Both the position numbers and the translations under genes were made by a program. From Aquimarina acroporae (lineage in GTDB: Bacteria > Bacteroidota > Bacteroidia > Flavobacteriales > Flavobacteriaceae), in the NCBI RefSeq assembly GCF_023195925.1, contig NZ_JALPRE010000015.1:62001-126000 (forward strand): a stretch of DNA of 64,000 nt, read 5' to 3'. The notes below the pieces were generated by a model, which did not search any database, had not been told where the DNA came from, and saw nothing but the letters and a program-made list of their open reading frames with translations. Positions 36,136 to 44,183 of this stretch are shown here, one piece after another; the first letter of the stretch is position 1, and each line of letters begins with the position of its first letter.

Positions 36136-36594
36136 TTATTTCTTTTTTACATTGGTTTCATAGATCTCTATCCATTCTTGAACGCTCATTTTGGCAGCCA
36201 ATTCTCCTATAAGATCTAGTGGAATTTGGTCTATCTTTTTAAAACGAATGCAGCTTTTACCCATGTCCAGTTTCGTTTTCATGTGTTTTGGATATTCACC
36301 TACAAACCAGTCCATAAGCTCTTTCTTGGCATAGATACCGCTATGATATACCGCAATAAAATTCTTTTGTGAAGCAATGTTCATAAACGGAAGTGGTAAC
36401 TTAGGGTCGCAATGATATCCTTCGGGGTACATACTGTGAGGTACTACATAACCGATCATACCGTAACTTATCTCTTCAGAAAATCCTTCGGGTAGATTTT
36501 TTTTAATGATCTTTCTTAATTCGGTCATTATCGGTTGCCGCTCTTCGGGGATCGCAGCGATGTATTCATCTGGAGTATTGGCTTTATATTGCAT
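36136..36594 (-). CDS. DUF1801 family protein
   Basis: 152 residues. YIAAIPEERQPIMTELRKII, then EEISYGMIGYVVP and KKNFIAVYHSGIYA fit the DUF1801 / YdhG-like fold, whose members include iron chaperones of frataxin-like fold. No signal peptide. In an apparent operon with the VOC gene (4 bp). Confidence 0.88.
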   Translation of the reverse strand: MQYKANTPDEYIAAIPEERQPIMTELRKIIKKNLPEGFSEEISYGMIGYVVPHSMYPEGYHCDPKLPLPFMNIASQKNFIAVYHSGIYAKKELMDWFVGEYPKHMKTKLDMGKSCIRFKKIDQIPLDLIGELAAKMSVQEWIEIYETNVKKK

Positions 36595-36611
36595 TGTTCT
36601 ATGTTTTTTGA

Positions 36612-37130
36612 TTAGTTCTGAATTGGTTTTCGTTGTAGTACTAATGCTGAGATAAGTGAAATGATGAATCCTATAATAAATACGGTAGCTGCCATTAGCA
36701 AAAAGCTAAAAAATGTATTGGAGAACATTTCTTTTTGCGCTTCCAGTTTTTCATATTCAACCTTAAAGTCAGCTTCAGATAGTGTTTGACGAAGTTCTTC
36801 TACATAATGGCTATAGTACTCTGTCATAAAATCTGGATTAATGTATTTTATATAAATTACATCCAGGATTCCAAATGCGAGAGCTGCTATAAGGGAAATC
36901 AAAACTCCGATAAGTAATGCTTTTCCGAAGGAAACAGTTCCATTATTTTCTTTGTCTCTAAAATGCTTAATTCCGAAGAATACAAAAAGTAATGATACCA
37001 CCATACCGGTATACCCGATAACTTCTTGTATAGAATAATCTAAATTTTTTCCCAGAAACCAGCCCGCTAGTGCCAAAACGCAAATAGTAATTGCACTGTA
37101 AATTCCGTAACGTATAACTGTGTTTTTCAT
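36612..37130 (-). CDS. DUF4199 membrane protein
   Basis: 172 residues from the ATG at 37130 (MKNTVIRYGIYSAITICVL). Four membrane segments: YGIYSAITICVLALAGWFL, VIGYTGMVVSLLFVFFGI, FGKALLIGVLISLIAALAFG and LLMAATVFIIGFIISLISA, with a charged loop between the third and fourth. This arrangement is DUF4199. Function unknown. 17 bp before the DUF1801 gene. Confidence 0.85.
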   Translation of the reverse strand: MKNTVIRYGIYSAITICVLALAGWFLGKNLDYSIQEVIGYTGMVVSLLFVFFGIKHFRDKENNGTVSFGKALLIGVLISLIAALAFGILDVIYIKYINPDFMTEYYSHYVEELRQTLSEADFKVEYEKLEAQKEMFSNTFFSFLLMAATVFIIGFIISLISALVLQRKPIQN

Positions 37131-37325
37131 GTGTTTATTGTATTGTTTTTTAATGGTCACATGTAACCTTTGATGTTAAAAATAATCATTTCCTTGTGTG
37201 TTAATAATTATATTTAACATGTCGGTTTCATCTCTTTAAAAGTTTGATCCAAAAGTAGATTTATCTCGATAATTAGTACTCATACTAAAGTATGAATTGT
37301 ATACGACTTTGGTATGATTTAGCCG

Positions 37326-37742
37326 TTATTGCTCAATAATTTGAAGTTTTTTGGCGATTTGTATGGCTTGTGTTCTACGTTTTGCATTTAACTTTACCAA
37401 AACATTAGATACATGTGTTTTTATGGTACTTTCTGAAACGAACAATTTATTTGCAATTTCTTTATTAGACAATCCAGAGGCAATTTCACATAAAACCTCA
37501 TATTCTCTTTTGCTTAGACCTAACTCTTCGATTTTTTGCAGATCGATCTCTGCAGAAGTTTGCTGCCCCTGATGTATTACTCTTTTGTTGATGATAGCAC
37601 CAACAATAAAAAAAACTATGGCGATAACAGCAATTACAATTTCTATAGAAGCACTACCAGTAAACAAACTATACTTGCTTATTTGAAATAACAAAAGCAA
37701 AGCAATAATTAAAGTTGCAAAAATGAATATCGTTTTCCTCAC
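37326..37742 (-). CDS. small membrane-anchored LuxR-type regulator
   Basis: 138 residues from a GTG start. Two N-terminal membrane segments (TIFIFATLIIALLLLFQI, IEIVIAVIAIVFFIVGAI), then a GerE/LuxR helix-turn-helix: LSKREYEVLCEIASGLSNKE, then IANKLFVSESTIKTHVSNVL. There is no receiver domain. It probably regulates nearby genes, perhaps the DUF4199 unit 165 bp downstream. Confidence 0.9.
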   Translation of the reverse strand: MRKTIFIFATLIIALLLLFQISKYSLFTGSASIEIVIAVIAIVFFIVGAIINKRVIHQGQQTSAEIDLQKIEELGLSKREYEVLCEIASGLSNKEIANKLFVSESTIKTHVSNVLVKLNAKRRTQAIQIAKKLQIIEQ

Positions 37743-37766
37743 CCTATAAATTTAGAAAAACTCTGT

Positions 37767-38387
37767 TTATTTTGATAAGATATTGATTTCTTGCTGAAGA
37801 TTAGATTTGGCATTTTCCTCATATTGCATAAAAAAATGTTCAGTTTTAAAAATACGAGGCATATGAAGAAAGTGATGTAACATTTTAAGTCTACCAGGAT
37901 TATATAGTTTCGACGGGTAATATTTATATTCTTTTCTGATGTTTTTATAGTAGGTTTCATAGCTGTTCCAGTCACTTCCTAAAATTGCCAGGTCGGCATC
38001 AGTAAATAAGTTGATGTCGTTATTTTCTGAAACCTGATGCCCTTTGGTAGCTACTATCATCTTCCGGCAATGTGCAATTCTTGATTCATCTAGATTTAAT
38101 TCGATTAAAACCTTTCTTGCCTTTACAGCGCTTTGTTCTTCATTGTTTTGTTTAAGGATGTTATAGACAAAATCATGATAAAACAATGCAAATAGCATGA
38201 TGTCCCAGTCTTTGGTTTGATCTTTTATTGGTATTAGATTTTGATAAATATGATCTAAATGAGTGAGGTTGTGATAATATCGCTTTTTGGTAGAATGATG
38301 CTTTTCTACAGCCTTCCACAGAGCAGTACTATGTACCTGATCATTGGTGTAGTTAGAGACTAATGCTATGAATATATCTTTTAGCAA
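37767..38387 (-). CDS. HD domain metal-dependent hydrolase
   Basis: 206 residues from a TTG start inside the preceding gene (7-bp overlap). YHNLTHLDHIYQ and LFALFYHDFVYN give the H...HD metal site, with a distal Asp in FTDADLAILGS. The group is the 'predicted HD superfamily hydrolase' family of unknown substrate. Translationally coupled to the dehydrogenase upstream. Confidence 0.85.
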   Translation of the reverse strand: MLKDIFIALVSNYTNDQVHSTALWKAVEKHHSTKKRYYHNLTHLDHIYQNLIPIKDQTKDWDIMLFALFYHDFVYNILKQNNEEQSAVKARKVLIELNLDESRIAHCRKMIVATKGHQVSENNDINLFTDADLAILGSDWNSYETYYKNIRKEYKYYPSKLYNPGRLKMLHHFLHMPRIFKTEHFFMQYEENAKSNLQQEINILSK

Positions 38388-39322
38388 AACTGAGCTTTAA
38401 TTTTATCTACAATAGTCTGGGCCAATTTTTCTTTAGACTCTACTGTCCAACCTGCAACATGGGGAGTCAACAATACATTATTCATACCCATAAGCTCTTG
38501 AAAAGCCTTGGGCATTGTTGTAGTGTTCGAAAAAAGATTTTCGAAAGATGATTTTTCATATTCCAAAACGTCTAGTCCTGCACCTAGAATTTTTTTGTTT
38601 TGCAATGCTTCAACAAGATCCGAAGTGACTACACTTTTTCCTCTGGCTGTGTTGATGAGCCAGAATGGTTTTTTAAACTTGTTGATGAACTCTTTATTGA
38701 CCATCCCTATCGTTTTGGGAGTCTCTGGAGTATGCAGACTTAGAATATCGGTTTTTTCGAAAAACTCATCGAGTTCAACTTGAGTAGCATCACTATTTTC
38801 AACATCTTCGAGAATGTCATAACAAATTACTTCAACGGTAAACCCTCTTAGTTTTCGAGCAAAAGCCCGCCCCATGTTTCCGTAGCCAATAATTCCCACT
38901 GTTTTTCCGTCTAGCTCAAGTCCGCGATGGGCTTCGCGTAACCATTTTCCATCAATAACACTGTTATGAGCTTGATTTAACTTGTTAAATAATGATAAAA
39001 TCATTCCCAGCGCATGCTCACCTACGGCATTACGATTTCCTTCGGGAGCATTAAATAGTTCGATCCCTTGTTGAGAAGCATATTCGATATCTATATTTTC
39101 TAATCCTGCTCCAACTCGACCTATAAACTTTAGGTTCTTAGCTTTGTCCAAAAACACCTTGTCTATTGCAAAGCGACTACGAATTATAATACCATCATAT
39201 TGGTCAATCTTACTTTCAATTTCGATCTTAGATGAAGTGTAATCTTCGTCATTTTGAAAGCCTACTTCTTTAAGTTGATTAATGAGTAAAGGGTGATTTG
39301 TATCGAGGTGGAGAATCTTCAT
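38381..39322 (-). CDS. D-isomer 2-hydroxyacid dehydrogenase
   Basis: 313 residues from the ATG at 39322; the frame reaches 39361 through the -7 box. Rossmann motif VGIIGYGNMGRAFARKL, catalytic Arg in LINTARGKSVV, Glu in GLDVLEYEK, His in LLTPHVAGWT. NAD-dependent; it resembles 3-phosphoglycerate dehydrogenase without the ACT domain, but substrate assignment is not secure. Coupled to the HD gene. Confidence 0.92.
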   Translation of the reverse strand: MKILHLDTNHPLLINQLKEVGFQNDEDYTSSKIEIESKIDQYDGIIIRSRFAIDKVFLDKAKNLKFIGRVGAGLENIDIEYASQQGIELFNAPEGNRNAVGEHALGMILSLFNKLNQAHNSVIDGKWLREAHRGLELDGKTVGIIGYGNMGRAFARKLRGFTVEVICYDILEDVENSDATQVELDEFFEKTDILSLHTPETPKTIGMVNKEFINKFKKPFWLINTARGKSVVTSDLVEALQNKKILGAGLDVLEYEKSSFENLFSNTTTMPKAFQELMGMNNVLLTPHVAGWTVESKEKLAQTIVDKIKAQFC

Positions 39323-39341
39323 TATCGGTGTTGTTAAGATG

Positions 39342-39349
39342 CAAAAATA
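39342..39349 (-). promoter_or_regulatory. -7 box of the dehydrogenase-HD operon
   Basis: Minus strand TATTTTTG, an exact TAnnTTTG match, 19 bp before the ATG at 39322. Confidence 0.55.
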
Positions 39350-39450
39350 CTTAATATACAAGCTTCGGATATAATAACGAGAGATGTTCTTATAATTTTT
39401 GAAAAATTTAAGATTTTCCTGTTTTCATTGGGTTTTGGTACATACATAAA

Positions 39451-39466
39451 TACGTAGGGTTACCTA
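39451..39466. promoter_or_regulatory. TACGTA-type paired site (copy A, inverted)
   Basis: TACGTAGGGTTACCTA. Its reverse complement TAGGTAACCCTACGTA matches the TACGTA N4 TACGTA sites of copies B-D at 11 of 12 half-site positions. The second TGMCAC pair is not clearly present. It lies 67 bp before the adhesin-like gene. Confidence 0.45.
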
Positions 39467-39489
39467 TATCATCATCTAGGGTAGATATT

Positions 39490-39497
39490 TAGTTTTG
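39490..39497 (+). promoter_or_regulatory. -7 box of the adhesin-like gene
   Basis: TAGTTTTG, an exact match to TAnnTTTG, 36 bp before the ATG. The leader between carries AAAAACCCCTT (39518-39528). Confidence 0.55.
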
Positions 39498-39533
39498 CCG
39501 CGTAAATAAGTTTTCTGAAAAACCCCTTAATAA

Positions 39534-41528
39534 ATGAAAAAACAACTACCCTTTACTTTTTTAATATTCTGTGTTTCCACTTCGTCAATGTTTGCACAAA
39601 ATCAATTTTTTAATGGTGATGTAATTGCAAAAGGTTCCTTGCAAATTGGGGGCAATGCTTCAAATGGATATAGTTTCGGGTTTGACACTTTTGTAATGAG
39701 TGAGGACAACCTCAGGATGTATTTTGAAGATACTTCTTCAAGTGCTTCTTTCCCAGGGAATGACTGGCGATTTACGTTTAATGATAGCAGTAATGGAGGA
39801 GATAATTATTTCTCAATAGATGATGCAACCGGAGGTAAGAAACCGTTTAGAATAGATGCTGGCGCTCCTAATAATGCGTTTTACATGGCAGATAATGGAA
39901 ATATTGGTATAGGAACTAATAACCCAGGAAATATAGAGTTATACATAGCCGATGGAGATACACCCACTATGCGCTTAGCACAAAGTGGTGGAGGGTATGG
40001 TACACAGTTATGGGATGTAGCTGGAAACGAAACTAACTTTTTTATTAGAGATGTTACAAATGGGAGTAAACTACCTTTCAAGATTGAGCCCAATACGCCT
40101 AGTAACACCATGGCACTAGGAGAAGATGGTAATGTAGGTATTGGATTTAGTGGGAACACATTTCCGAACATTAACTCTGATGCTTCTTTGCATCTAAATG
40201 CTTCCGATAAAGGACTTTTGATCAATAGAATGACTACAGATCAACGTACTACCTTTGGTGCAAGTTTGGATGCCAACGAAAATGGAATGATGGTCTATGA
40301 CAATGAGGAAAACAAATTATATTTATGGAATGGCACAGCATGGGTTACCGATACCGATGCTCAAGATTTGGAACTTTCGAGCAATACACTTAGTCTAACT
40401 AATGATGCGACCACGGTCGACCTCTCAAAGTACTTAGACAATACAGATGATCAAACGATAGACGTTTTTGAACTCGATGGAAATACACTGGAGTTATCGT
40501 TAGAAAGAGATGGAGAAGCAGTAAAGACTGTAGATCTTTCAAGTTATTTAGACAATACCGATGCCCAAGAATTATCCTTAACCAGTGATGAGCTTAGTAT
40601 TTCTGGAGGGACCAATACTATAGATCTATCGGGGTACTTAGATAATACTGATGCACAGGACCTTGATCTTTCTGGTAATGTATTAACTTTAAGTAACGAT
40701 GCTACTTCTGTAGATCTTTCTGGCTATTTAGATAATACCGATGCACAAGATCTTGACCTTTCTGGTAATGTATTAACTTTGAGTAACGATGCTACTTCTG
40801 TAGATCTTTCAGATTATTTAGATAATACCGATAGCCAAGAACTTTCTTTAGCTACAAATACCTTGCGTATTTCTGGCGGGACCAATACTATTGATCTATC
40901 GGCCTATTTAGACAATACCGATGCGCAAACTTTAACCCTTACCCATACAGATTTAAGCATTTCTGGAGGTAATAGTATTGATTTATCCTCGCTAAAAGAT
41001 GGTACAGGAACCGATAATCAAAATTTAACAAGTGCTGTCTTAAACGGTAGTGAACTTACCATAGAAATTGAAAATGGTAGTGCTGTAACTGTAAATCTCA
41101 ATCCTATAGTGGCTTCTTTGGAGAACGAACTTGTAAATACTCAACAAGAAGTTGAAGATTTAATAGCAGAAAATAAGGCTCAACAAACTGTAATAGACGA
41201 ATTAATTGCTCGTATAGAGGCATTGGAACAAAATACGACCGGAGTTCAAAACCCAACAACCAGATCAAATATTCCTGTATTGTATCAAAATATTCCGAAT
41301 CCATTCAATGAAACATCTAGGATACGATATTACTTGCCAGAAGGAACGGTAAATGCCTCTATCGTATTTAGTACAATGACAGGACAGGTATTTTCGAAGG
41401 TTGCCTTAACTCAAACTGGAGAAGGAGAACTAAATATTACCAGCGAAGGGTTGGCTCAAGGAACTTATTTCTTCACTCTATATGTTGGAGGAACAAAAAT
41501 TGATACCAAGAAAATGGTGATTAAATAA
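39534..41528 (+). CDS. T9SS-secreted adhesin-like protein with tandem repeats
   Basis: 664 residues. Signal peptide to about 21 (FCVSTSSMFAQ). Residues 22-270 hold beta-rich units (GNIGIGTNNPG, GNVGIGFSGN) like the tail-fibre-type regions of other secreted Bacteroidota proteins. Residues ~280-490 are repeats around YLDNTDAQDLDLSGN; two adjacent copies are nearly identical over 30 residues (90 bp). A coiled coil follows (LENELVNTQQEVEDLIAENK). The last ~80 residues are a T9SS type A domain beginning YQNIPNPFNETSRIRYYLP. The stem-and-repeat layout suggests a surface filament or adhesin. Confidence 0.9.
   Translation: MKKQLPFTFLIFCVSTSSMFAQNQFFNGDVIAKGSLQIGGNASNGYSFGFDTFVMSEDNLRMYFEDTSSSASFPGNDWRFTFNDSSNGGDNYFSIDDATGGKKPFRIDAGAPNNAFYMADNGNIGIGTNNPGNIELYIADGDTPTMRLAQSGGGYGTQLWDVAGNETNFFIRDVTNGSKLPFKIEPNTPSNTMALGEDGNVGIGFSGNTFPNINSDASLHLNASDKGLLINRMTTDQRTTFGASLDANENGMMVYDNEENKLYLWNGTAWVTDTDAQDLELSSNTLSLTNDATTVDLSKYLDNTDDQTIDVFELDGNTLELSLERDGEAVKTVDLSSYLDNTDAQELSLTSDELSISGGTNTIDLSGYLDNTDAQDLDLSGNVLTLSNDATSVDLSGYLDNTDAQDLDLSGNVLTLSNDATSVDLSDYLDNTDSQELSLATNTLRISGGTNTIDLSAYLDNTDAQTLTLTHTDLSISGGNSIDLSSLKDGTGTDNQNLTSAVLNGSELTIEIENGSAVTVNLNPIVASLENELVNTQQEVEDLIAENKAQQTVIDELIARIEALEQNTTGVQNPTTRSNIPVLYQNIPNPFNETSRIRYYLPEGTVNASIVFSTMTGQVFSKVALTQTGEGELNITSEGLAQGTYFFTLYVGGTKIDTKKMVIK
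40624..40803 (+). repeat. two 90-bp in-frame tandem repeats
   Basis: Two consecutive 90-bp units encode DLSGYLDNTDAQDLDLSGNV plus the following LTLSNDATSV. They differ by only a few, mostly silent bases, a sign of recent slippage or recombination. Weaker units flank them. Confidence 0.75.
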
Positions 41529-41553
41529 TACCATAATCATCATTTATATCCCA

Positions 41554-41578
41554 TACTATGGCAGAAGGGGCCATAGTA
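41554..41578 (+). other. conserved 3' hairpin, copy 1
   Basis: Stem TACTATGG / CCATAGTA (8 bp) with loop CAGAAGGGG. Same design as copies 2 and 3 after the two lipoprotein genes, with two compensated stem pairs. It lies 25 bp after the adhesin stop and 16 bp before the terminator. Confidence 0.6.
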
Positions 41579-41594
41579 GATTTGTTTACATCTC

Positions 41595-41624
41595 AAAACC
41601 ACCCACATCGTTGGGTGGTTTTAT
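41595..41624 (+). terminator. terminator of the adhesin-like gene
   Basis: Perfect 11-bp stem AAAACCACCCA / TGGGTGGTTTT with a 6-nt loop, then ATTTATT. It excludes the long upstream extension of the next reading frame. Confidence 0.85.
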
Positions 41625-41640
41625 TTATTATATTATTAGG

Positions 41641-41648
41641 TAATTTTG
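41641..41648 (+). promoter_or_regulatory. -7 box directly before regulator 1
   Basis: TAATTTTG, an exact TAnnTTTG match, only 5 bp before the ATG at 41654. The expected start of transcription falls on or next to the start codon. Confidence 0.5.
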
Positions 41649-41653
41649 TAGTT

Positions 41654-43321
41654 ATGAAAATGTATATACCCCTCATTTTTTTATTTTCTATATCTCTTGT
41701 AGCTCAGGACGCTGATACGACGCTTGTGGGTCTTCAAAAACAAGTAGAGTTAGCTTCAGAAGATACCACCAAAGCAAAGGCACTATTGCAATTAGGAGAA
41801 TATCAATTAAAAAGAGATTTCAGTCAGGCAGAAAGTCATTTTATTAAAGGCTTATCTCTGGTAAATGGTAAAACGCAAAGTGAATTATATCACTTCAGAG
41901 CTGCTTTTTATGTGCAATTGGGAGTTGTGAATCGAAGAAAAGCCGATTATCCAACAGCAATTGCCTATTATGTAGATGCTTTGCGATACTACGAGAAAAT
42001 GAAAGATTCTTCCAAATCTGCAGATGTATATCATAATATGGCACTCGTATATCGATATCAAAAGGAACACCGCAAGGCAATTGAAAATTACAAAAAAGCG
42101 ATACTGCTCAAAGAAAAGGTAAAAGATACTTTTGGAATGGGAGCTGGGTACAATATGCTGGGGGTTTCTTATCGACAGAATAAACAACTAGATTCTGCAT
42201 TGATCTGTTATCAAAAGGCAAAGGAGTATTTTACCTTGATCAATAGCAAAGAAGATTTACATGGAGTATATGGAAATCTAGCTGTATTGTATAGTATGCA
42301 AAAACAATATGATCGGTCGATTGCTTTGAAGTTGGCTAATTTGAATTACTACAAAAGGATAGGAAAGCAACTTTCAATTTGTGTAGAATACTATAATCTC
42401 GCAAGTGATTATATAAAAATAAAACAATGGGAAAAAGCTATTAAATATACCGATTCTTCTTTGCAGGTTGGTTTAGATGAGGGTTTTACAGAAAGAGTTT
42501 CAGTTTCTTTCAGGCGGAAGAGTTTTGTATATGCCAAGATGGGTAATTATAAGGAAGCTCATGAAAACTACCGAAAGTATAAAAAGTACAATGATACTAT
42601 TTTTAATATCCAGAATGCCAAAAAAATGCAGGCTCTTGAATTGAACTATCAATTTGAAAAAGAGAAACAGGCAGATAGCCTTCAATTTCTGCAAGAAAAA
42701 AGAGAAGTGGAGCTGGTAGCCAAATCAGAAGCTAGTAAAAAGAAATTATATCTGGTTTTAGTATTTGTTACTCTTATCGGAGGTACGATAATAGGTGTTC
42801 TTATGCGACGGAACTATGTGCAACGCGCTAAAATTGCTCAAGCTACGCACGACGCCGAAAAGAAAATTTTGGACCAGGAAATTAATATCAAAGAAGAAAA
42901 TATAAAGCGATTGATTGCCGACAATAGTATGCGGTTAGCTTTTAAAGAAGAACTTTTAGATAAAATCAAAACCGAAGTAATAGGTGCAAAACCCGAAAAC
43001 ATACAAAAGACTTTAACTTCTTTAACCACACAGTTGAAGCTTCAAATAGATACCGAAAATAAACTATCGGGACTGCAAGAAAAGATCAATTATATCAACA
43101 AGAGTTTTGATGAGAAATTACAGAAATTGTATCCAGAACTTACTAGCGGAGAACGAGAAGTGTGTGCCTTACTTCGACTAAATCTTTCTATAAAAGAAAT
43201 CATGACAATTCGTAATGTTTCTTCAGATTCTGTGAAATCGATGCGCCGTCGAATTCGTAAAAAGATGAATATCTCCTCAGATATCGAAATTGAAAAATTT
43301 ATCCAAAACCTGGGGGAGTAG
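41654..43321 (+). CDS. TPR / membrane / LuxR-like regulator 1
   Basis: 555 residues from the ATG at 41654; the frame opens at 41558, but that part contains the upstream hairpin and terminator. Signal peptide PLIFLFSISLVAQ. Five to six tetratricopeptide repeats follow (for example ADYPTAIAYYVDALRYYEKM, HRKAIENYKKAILLKEKVKD), then a membrane helix at about 362-382 (LYLVLVFVTLIGGTIIGVL), a coiled coil, and a C-terminal HTH: LTSGEREVCALLRLNLSIKE, then IMTIRNVSSDSVKSMRRRIR. The layout puts the TPR sensor in the periplasm and the DNA-binding domain inside. Paralogous to 49302-50978. It probably activates the genes behind it through the paired sites. Confidence 0.9.
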   Translation: MKMYIPLIFLFSISLVAQDADTTLVGLQKQVELASEDTTKAKALLQLGEYQLKRDFSQAESHFIKGLSLVNGKTQSELYHFRAAFYVQLGVVNRRKADYPTAIAYYVDALRYYEKMKDSSKSADVYHNMALVYRYQKEHRKAIENYKKAILLKEKVKDTFGMGAGYNMLGVSYRQNKQLDSALICYQKAKEYFTLINSKEDLHGVYGNLAVLYSMQKQYDRSIALKLANLNYYKRIGKQLSICVEYYNLASDYIKIKQWEKAIKYTDSSLQVGLDEGFTERVSVSFRRKSFVYAKMGNYKEAHENYRKYKKYNDTIFNIQNAKKMQALELNYQFEKEKQADSLQFLQEKREVELVAKSEASKKKLYLVLVFVTLIGGTIIGVLMRRNYVQRAKIAQATHDAEKKILDQEINIKEENIKRLIADNSMRLAFKEELLDKIKTEVIGAKPENIQKTLTSLTTQLKLQIDTENKLSGLQEKINYINKSFDEKLQKLYPELTSGEREVCALLRLNLSIKEIMTIRNVSSDSVKSMRRRIRKKMNISSDIEIEKFIQNLGE

Positions 43322-43327
43322 ATTTCG

Positions 43328-43382
43328 TACGTAACCTTACGTATTTTATCTCCAAAAAAGGAGATTGACACATTTTGACACC
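43328..43382 (+). promoter_or_regulatory. composite operator, copy B
   Basis: TACGTAACCTTACGTA (43328-43343), then TGACACATTTTGACACC (43366-43382). Two pairs of direct half-sites, each with 10-bp period, their starts 38 bp apart. It begins six bases after the stop of regulator 1 and lies upstream of the small regulator gene. A possible promoter follows: TTG 43391-43393, 20 bp, TACTATTG 43414-43421. Confidence 0.65.
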
Positions 43383-43438
43383 AGGATATTTTGGAGTCCC
43401 AGATGTCTGTAAATACTATTGTATAAAATCCCTTTTAT

Positions 43439-44032
43439 ATGATTGCACCTTTACTTGTATTTACCATTTTTGACTTTAGCGTTACTTTGTTGATTATTGC
43501 TCTGGTAGGCATTGGATATTTACAATTTAAAAACTACATGTATCGATCGACAGTGAAAAAACTGAAGGAAGCTAATTTAATATTGGAACAAAAATTAACG
43601 GTTAAAGAAGAAGAACTTAAGAAGTATAGGTTAGATAGAAATAGACAATCACTTTTGCATGAAAATATTGTTCACAAGCTCAAAGAAGAAGTTGTAAATA
43701 CAATAAATTCTGAGGAAGCTCAAAAATTATGCTTACTAACTGCACAATTGCAATTTCAGATTGCTTATGAAAAAAGGTTGTCAGAAGCTCCACAAAAAAT
43801 AAGAGAAGTAAACCCAAGTTTTGAGAGTAAATTGGAAATCGTATACCCAGAACTCACCAATAATGAGCGCGAAGTATGCACGTTATTTCTTCTTAAACTG
43901 TCGATTGGGGAGATTATGAAAATCAGAAATATGTCTCTGGAAGTAATAGAATCCATGTGCAACCAAATTCGTTCTAAAATGAATATCCCTTCTGGAATAA
44001 GATTGGAACAATTTATTCAGGAGTTAGCTTAA
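43439..44032 (+). CDS. LuxR-like regulator 2, lacking the TPR sensor
   Basis: 197 residues. One N-terminal membrane helix (FDFSVTLLIIALVGIGYL), a coiled coil (VKKLKEANLILEQKLTVKEE), and the same C-terminal module as its neighbours (LTNNEREVCTLFLLKLSIGE, IMKIRNMSLEVIESMCNQIR). It corresponds to the last third of regulators 1 and 3; the signal peptide and TPR part are missing. No frameshift is seen, so it may be a working short form, perhaps a partner or competitor at the operators. Preceded by AAAATCCCTTT. Confidence 0.85.
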   Translation: MIAPLLVFTIFDFSVTLLIIALVGIGYLQFKNYMYRSTVKKLKEANLILEQKLTVKEEELKKYRLDRNRQSLLHENIVHKLKEEVVNTINSEEAQKLCLLTAQLQFQIAYEKRLSEAPQKIREVNPSFESKLEIVYPELTNNEREVCTLFLLKLSIGEIMKIRNMSLEVIESMCNQIRSKMNIPSGIRLEQFIQELA

Positions 44033-44063
44033 AAGTGTAATTGGTTTTTTCAGTATAATTATC

Positions 44064-44119
44064 TATACGTAGTCCTACGTATTTGAAGGGAGTGAATAGA
44101 AATGACACCTTTTGACACC
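44064..44119 (+). promoter_or_regulatory. composite operator, copy C
   Basis: TACGTAGTCCTACGTA (44064-44079), then TGACACCTTTTGACACC (44103-44119); starts 39 bp apart. It lies between regulator 2 and the first LRR gene. A promoter-like pair follows (TTG 44132-44134, 17 bp, TATTATTG 44152-44159), so the site is upstream of -33, where an activator would bind. Confidence 0.65.
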
Positions 44120-44183
44120 GTCAAAATCATCTTGCGATCAGCACTTTACAGTATTATTGCAAAAAATCAAAAACCCCTTATGC

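Noticed and set aside
37739..37975. 78-codon minus-strand frame overlapping the HD gene
   Set aside because: Different frame within the HD hydrolase gene, no motif.
39496..39502. TGCCGCG before the adhesin-like gene as a TGMCACC half-site
   Set aside because: Overlaps the -7 box, has mismatches in the half-site and lacks a partner; only the TACGTA pair is accepted for copy A.
41558..41653. N-terminal extension of regulator 1
   Set aside because: It would place a hairpin and a strong intrinsic terminator inside the coding sequence and hide a good signal peptide; the ATG at 41654 fits.
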